A stretch of 64,000 nucleotides of DNA from NCBI GenBank assembly GCA_029948255.1, contig JALIZF010001763.1, positions 310,001-374,000 on the forward strand, written 5' to 3'. This document shows, one piece after another, positions 59,290-64,000 of the stretch; positions within the stretch are counted from its first letter, which is position 1, and each line of letters begins with the position of its first letter. The stretch comes from Telmatactis stephensoni. Taxonomy: Eukaryota; Cnidaria; Anthozoa; Actiniaria; Isophelliidae. A model generated the notes under the pieces. The model was not told the DNA's origin, did not search any database, and saw only the letters and a program-made list of their open reading frames with translations. Made by a program: the position numbers and the translations under genes.

Positions 59290-59690
59290 ATGACGAGCAA
59301 TAATGAAGAAAAGCGCCAAAAACTAGACCTTCGTACGAGTTTTAATCCAAATTTTCGTTCTGGATTAACACTCAAATCCTTTTTCTACCGGTTAAAAACT
59401 GATGTACCAAGATTAAATACCTGTTTAAAACGGATTTTTAAATTGTACAGGACTTTTTCTTGAAGTTGTAAGCTGAATATAAAGAAAACATATGGCAAAT
59501 GAGCAAATGAAGACCTAAACCTCATTTTCGATCCAAATTTTCGCTTTGGAGTTAACACTTTGATTCAACTTTCATCGGCCAAAACTACTAATAAACAACT
59601 TAAACTTTCTGACGGAAGTGATTTTAGTTTTGTACAACAGCTATTCTTCAACTCAGGAGTTTTGGTCGTTCACTGCTCGAGCTTGGAAAA
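59290..59690. repeat. Dispersed repeat (copy 3 of 3), inverted relative to the introns of the PAN-fibrinogen genes
   Basis: Contains GTTTTAATCCAAATTTTCG, TGTACAACAGCTATTCTTCAA and GCTCGAGC, inverse complements of blocks in intron 2 of genes A and B. Confidence 0.6.
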
Positions 59691-59846
59691 AATCCCCTCT
59701 TAATAAAAACACCCTCGAGCGGATTTTCTGAAACCACGGCGTCATAATACAGTCCGGCAGGCGCAGCCGGCTGAAAACATATGAGGATTTGTGAAGTTGT
59801 ACTGGGTTAGTTTTGAAGATTTAGTACTATATCAGTAGGTTTAAAG

Positions 59847-59942
59847 ATGTGGGATGAATATCTTTTCCCGATCATTTTCATCACCGACTACGTAATCTTT
59901 CTCCTCTTAGGTGTCATGCTAATCGGAGTCATAGTCTGTTGA
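59847..59942 (+). CDS. Candidate 31-residue transmembrane micropeptide
   Basis: ATG to TGA, 31 codons, almost wholly hydrophobic after an acidic start: MWDEYLFP, then IIFI, YVIFLLLG and LIGVIVC. AATAAA lies at 59,955-59,960, only 12 bp past the stop, which suits a short transcript end. Size and make-up recall small membrane regulators, but no family match is claimed; it could also be the last exon of a larger gene or chance. Confidence 0.35.
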   Translation: MWDEYLFPIIFITDYVIFLLLGVMLIGVIVC

Positions 59943-59954
59943 CATAGTTGTACA

Positions 59955-59960
59955 AATAAA
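59955..59960 (+). terminator. Poly(A) signal AATAAA after the small ORF
   Basis: Canonical hexamer; no independent proof of use. Confidence 0.35.
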
Positions 59961-60354
59961 CACTCACTTCAACAATCGATATTCAATCAAAATATTTGTT
60001 TTGTCTGGTTATCCAAGATGACGTAGTTCCGGCAGCTCAGTAGGTTCAGATTTCAGCCGTCAGGGATTCGTGAGCCCGCGATACTCATGAAGTACCTGCC
60101 AGCAGCTCAGTTATTCGCGGGCACTTAATGTGTTGTGTATTCTGGGAGTAAACCCTTTTACAGTGCGACTACTCTAACCAAGGCCACCCAATCAAATTTT
60201 CAGGCAAATTTTTAATGTAAATTTTTGACGCTTGATAACAGATTTGTTACAAGGTTCTACAGTCTAAGATACTTTTTGATCAATGTTGATGAAGTTCGTA
60301 CACATGCAAGCAAATCATAGAAGAAAAGAAATAACGGAAACAAGAAAAGAAAAG

Positions 60355-60516
<162 letters not shown>

Positions 60517-60830
60517 TTTACAACACTTAAGCAACTTAACTGCAACATCACAAATACGAACTGACCAACCATGTACGATATTGATGGATTACTTTTCAAC
60601 AACAGCATGTCGGCATATACATGAAACAGCCTTAAGGCTGTAAGCTAAAGCAAGTTAAAATTACTTGTTCTCAAAAAGTGAAGTTTGATAAAATATATAT
60701 CATTCTCCTTTGAACGAATTGAAATTGAAATAGGTAAATTCATGTGAAACTCAATAGGAAACGACGGCATATTTTCACTTGAAATGAAGTCAAGTTTTGG
60801 GAATTTTTCCTTTGCCATGCACTATGACGT

Positions 60831-61083
60831 AATAGTCCAGTTTCCAGTTACTAGAGACCGCTGAGCTTCCTGACAAAAGGCGCATTTATACAGGGTTAGC
60901 CTCCTTTTCAAGAAAGACCCATGGGAGTAAACGCGATTTTTTTGGTTTTGTTTTGTTTTGTTAACAACAGAAAAAAATCGAGTTTACTCCCATGGGTCTT
61001 GTTTGAAAATGAGGCTAACCCTGTATAAATGCGCCTTTGGTCAGGAAGCTCAGCGGTCTCTAGTAACTGGAAACTGGACTATT
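60831..61083. mobile_element. Foldback element ending at the 3' end of the helical-protein gene
   Basis: AATAGTCCAGTTTCCAGTTA at the left is inverted at the right; arms of about 110 bp pair with few mismatches around a TTTTG-rich loop. Its end is 11 bp from the stop codon of the minus-strand gene, so the transcript's 3' UTR would hold a long hairpin. Confidence 0.85.
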
Positions 61084-61094
61084 CTTGACCCTGC

Positions 61095-62135
61095 TCACTG
61101 CGGCATTTCGTTAATTGCTTGTGCAGCTTGGTCGTGCAGATCTTGTAACATATCTTGCAGACGGATAACTTCTTTGAAATCCTTCCGCAGCTCTTTCAAT
61201 GTATTCTGCGATAGGTAGTATTCTGTGAAGTTGGCCATCGCAGTACCCGTGAACACAGCAGCCATCGCCACTCCCAAAGCTTTAGTACCGGAAGTAAGGT
61301 TTGACCAGGTTTGCCAGAGTTGAAATGCTTGTGTGCCAGCCGTAGCGAGATTGACGACGCCGTCAACTGCCGCGTAGTCTGCCAGCAGATCAAGGCGCTG
61401 TATTTGGCCGTCAATTTTGACTTTCAAGTTGGTGATCTTGCTTAGAGTCTGAGTGAACAGTGTGTTAATTTTCGTCATTTTTTGGCAAACACGGCTGTCG
61501 GTCGGGTTTCTTTCGCACAAATCCAAAAACTCCATGACCATGTTTTCCATCTTCTCCAGGTTTTTGTTGATCGTGGTGAATTCGTTTGGATTTTCCATGA
61601 TGAGATTGGACGCTTTGGAAATTTCCTTCCAAGCCAAGTAGATCTTCACAAGTTGAAAAACCGCCACAAATGCCGACCCTTTCACCATGTTTTTGATCAC
61701 CTTGTTGCTCTCATTTTCGTGGAAACTTTTGATGGAATTGAGAATCAATTTTTTAGTCTTTTCGTGCTTGGTGATTTTATCCTGTGAGACGCCTTCATAC
61801 AATTCTTCCAGTGAGAAATTAAGAAAGTCCCAATAGTAGTCTTTCATTTCTTGTGTGGTATTTCTCTTGTGGAAGTCCAGAACTTCAAGAATCGTCTGTT
61901 TACCGTCTTCTGTTATTTCTTCCAGCATCGTCTCGATCCTGTCTATATGCTGGCCCATCGCGCTTAGCTTACCAACATTCTTCTGGGCTTGACGGAAAGA
62001 CCAACCACCCTGGACGAGTTCTAAGATGTACGTGATAATTTTGCCAATATTTCCTTTTCTTTCTTCTTTTGGTAACCCGTCCTGTAGTCGCTTGATCGCT
62101 GCTATGCCATACTGATCAGCTGCTGCGTCAGCCAT
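61095..62135 (-). CDS. Unknown helical protein with hydrophobic segments, about 346 residues
   Basis: Single long frame. I place the start at the ATG at 62,135 (MADAAADQYGIAAI): a splice-acceptor-like TTATTTGCAG lies just upstream (ending at 62,181), although the frame stays open to an ATG at 62,282. Family not recognised. The protein looks almost all alpha-helical: Lys/Glu-rich coiled-coil stretches (about residues 60-150), a hydrophobic stretch FVAVFQLVKIYLAW (about 175), more coiled coil, then GTKALGVAMAAVFTGTAMANF (about 290-310) and an amphipathic C-terminus (LQDMLQDLHDQAAQAINEM). A soluble helical bundle with a buried hydrophobic hairpin is one reading; membrane association is another. 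No signal peptide. The 5' end is tandemly duplicated just upstream. Confidence 0.65.
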   Translation of the reverse strand: MADAAADQYGIAAIKRLQDGLPKEERKGNIGKIITYILELVQGGWSFRQAQKNVGKLSAMGQHIDRIETMLEEITEDGKQTILEVLDFHKRNTTQEMKDYYWDFLNFSLEELYEGVSQDKITKHEKTKKLILNSIKSFHENESNKVIKNMVKGSAFVAVFQLVKIYLAWKEISKASNLIMENPNEFTTINKNLEKMENMVMEFLDLCERNPTDSRVCQKMTKINTLFTQTLSKITNLKVKIDGQIQRLDLLADYAAVDGVVNLATAGTQAFQLWQTWSNLTSGTKALGVAMAAVFTGTAMANFTEYYLSQNTLKELRKDFKEVIRLQDMLQDLHDQAAQAINEMPQ

Positions 62136-62448
62136 GTTGACGGAATCAAGTGCAGACGGAACTGAACTAGTTTTGGATGTCTGCAAATAAGTACAATTTT
62201 CAACGGGTAGTACCCGGTCATAGGGAAATCCCCCTTCAATGTGCCTCATTAGGATGCGAGTTTCCTTTCCAATGAAAGACATCGAACCTACTGGTACCTG
62301 TGGTCATTGATTGATAGAGGGAATTTTCCCCGACTAGTTTCGCTTTCGATTGAATTCCTGTTTTGTTTGTCAGGCGACGGGAGACCGTGATCTTATTATT
62401 TGAATACAGAATTGTTTGTCTGTCATTTTGCAATCCAAATCGGAAAAG
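62031..62448. repeat. 418-bp tandem duplication, copy 1 (contains the start of the helical-protein gene)
   Basis: Matches the next 418 bp. Most of it is identical between copies; differences cluster in the last 40 bp inside the coding sequence. Confidence 0.9.
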
Positions 62449-62866
62449 ATTGATAACTTTTCCAATATTTCCTTTTCTTTCTTCTTCTGGTAACCCGTTC
62501 TGCAGTTGCTGGATCGCTGCTATGCCATACTGATCAGCTGCTGCGTCAGCCATGTTGACGGAATCAAGTGCAGACGGAACTGAACTAGTTTTGGATGTCT
62601 GCAAATAAGTACAATTTTCAACGGGTAGTACCCGGTCATAGGGAAATCCCCCTTCAATGTGCCTCATTAGGATGCGAGTTTCCTTTCCAATGAAAGACAT
62701 CGAACCTACTGGTACCTGTGGTCATTGATTGATAGAGGGAATTTTCCCCGACTAGTTTCGCTTTCGATTGAATTCCTGTTTTGTTTGTCAGGCGACGGGA
62801 GACCGTGATCTTATTATTTGAATACAGAATTGTTTGTCTGTCATTTTGCAATCCAAATCGGAAAGG
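62449..62866. repeat. 418-bp tandem duplication, copy 2 (upstream)
   Basis: Includes a second start region (ATG at 62,553) encoding about 29 matching codons with several changes, then loses homology and runs into copy 1. Either a pseudo-first exon or an alternative one. Confidence 0.85.
62464..62553 (-). pseudogene. Truncated duplicate of the helical-protein N-terminus
   Basis: Reads MADAAADQYGIAAIQQLQNG and ERKGNIGKV, then leaves the homologous frame. It differs from the full gene at KR/QQ, D/N and K/E. No donor site at the break is convincing. Confidence 0.55.
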
Positions 62867-63260
62867 ATATGTGCTCGTTAGTTTCACTTTTGTTATGCTA
62901 CACTTTTCCCATTTTAATTAGTTCTTGGTTCACCGTTAGTTTTAATAATTTGGTGGTTTATAGTCTTCAATTCGCTGTCATTTTGCTGACAAGAGTAGTT
63001 TCAGTTTAGTTAGCTAGAATATCAAAGTAGGCAAATCCCCTAGTCTTGAAGAACAATAGATGGTTTTTAACAAAATGTTTAGCTTAGATCGCATAAATAG
63101 AAATATCGTCGTTCTGGAGAAATTGGTTATTGTAATACGTAGAGCAACCTTATTCAATAACTATAAGAATAACACCAATGCAAGAAATACGAAAACCCAA
63201 ACACTACTGAAGTCTACAAAGTAAAGAAGTGTGTCATGTGACTAACTAGAAACAAGAGTT

Positions 63261-63681
63261 CAACCTGTTTGAAATCTTTTGTTCAAATCTTTCCTCTCTG
63301 GAACTTAATAACATGCATGTCAGAGCGACGCCAATATCGATATACCACTAGAAAGAGTTTATCGGTTGCTAGTTGATTCGTTAACACTTTGGTTATATCC
63401 GTGGACCTTTTGATCCCTTTGTTTCATCTTTTCACAGAATTTTCTTGACGTCATGAAGAATTAGCACTTAAGTAATGAAAGTGGAGCAAAAACTAATTAA
63501 ATTTAGTCGAAAACAGCAACACTCTGCCACGACATCCATAACTCGTGACGCGGATAGTTTAATTTTTAGAACCCATCACTGATCGGATTAATGAAATGAA
63601 CGTGAAATGTCATCTAATCTGTAGTCACCCATGAAAACTAACTTGAAAATAACGTCCTTCAAATACGCAAACACAAATACC
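63261..63681. repeat. Upstream block related to 58,667-59,146
   Basis: About 400 bp, moderately diverged, in the same orientation as the first; includes TGACGTCA at 63,446. Confidence 0.7.
63446..63453. promoter_or_regulatory. CRE-like palindrome TGACGTCA
   Basis: About 1.3 kb upstream of the proposed start of the helical-protein gene and kept in both related blocks. Confidence 0.3.
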
Positions 63682-64000
63682 CCTGTATATCTTTCAGGGA
63701 TATTTTCGTTAAAAACGCTCAAATGGCGCTGGAATTCGGCCACAAAGACAAGACATGATTATTGCAAAATCTTGAAAAAAGGAAGGATGATTTATTGCTA
63801 CATACATTTACTATAAATATGCAAATATAGAGCTTGGGCTCCCCGTTGGGTTTACTCGACCTAGAAATATGATAGTCGTTTGATCAATAAGTTTTTCTAC
63901 CCCCAATATCATTTTAATTATTTTTTTTTATTCAAAAAATTAGTTCTGAAAGATAGCTTACTGCTCTTTATTTAAACTGCAAAATATTTGAATTTGTAAG

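Noticed and set aside
61453..61787. Plus-strand frames of 62-101 codons
   Set aside because: Shadows of the minus-strand helical-protein gene.
62136..62282. N-terminal extension MSFIGKETRI... of the helical protein
   Set aside because: An acceptor-like TTATTTGCAG lies inside it and the extension has no domain character; treated as likely intron/5' UTR, but not excluded.

Overview
The window looks like animal nuclear DNA, most likely from an anthozoan cnidarian (a coral or sea anemone; this is an inference). The DNA is AT-rich. Genes are split by GT-AG introns, inverted-repeat (foldback) elements and tRNA-derived SINEs are common, and the recognisable proteins are metazoan: ephrins and secreted PAN/fibrinogen-type proteins. 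There are no operons and nothing prokaryotic. Most open frames in the window are chance or repeat-derived. The genes below were assembled by joining exons by hand, using splice sites, codon phase and comparison between paralogues.

Layout. (1) Positions 1,635-6,218 (+): a five-exon transmembrane ephrin (ephrin 1). (2) About 6.2-10.7 kb: intergenic DNA with foldback elements and a 1.16-kb element carrying terminal inverted repeats. (3) About 10.7-16.5 kb and 23.3-28.6 kb: two copies of a tandem segmental duplication. Each carries a minus-strand three-exon gene for a secreted PAN/apple plus fibrinogen-like protein. A decayed third copy of the first-exon region lies at about 17.5-18.0 kb. Between the copies sit retrotransposon remnants and a 3.27-kb element whose ends have the A1...B1-A2-B2 split-direct-repeat layout of PAT/Ngaro-type tyrosine-recombinase retrotransposons. 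(4) About 28.6-39.8 kb: gene-poor DNA with a non-LTR retrotransposon 3' end, a decayed minisatellite and several foldback elements. (5) Positions 39,842-52,891 (+): a second five-exon transmembrane ephrin (ephrin 2), with a 10.75-kb first intron almost free of recognisable repeats. (6) About 53-64 kb: two minus-strand genes of unknown function, one intronless (316 residues) and one encoding a helical protein with hydrophobic segments (about 346 residues) whose 5' part is tandemly duplicated. A 31-codon hydrophobic small ORF with its own AATAAA lies between them.

How the genes relate. The two ephrins have the same exon plan and intron phases (2,1,1,1), so they are paralogues. Ephrins are membrane ligands of Eph receptor tyrosine kinases in contact-dependent signalling. 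The two PAN/fibrinogen genes also share identical exon phases and are predicted to be secreted, probably carbohydrate- or protein-binding. Nothing in the sequence ties the two families into one pathway. The two unknown minus-strand genes each have a related roughly 400-bp segment upstream that contains a CRE-like TGACGTCA, which may be shared regulatory sequence or just a dispersed repeat.
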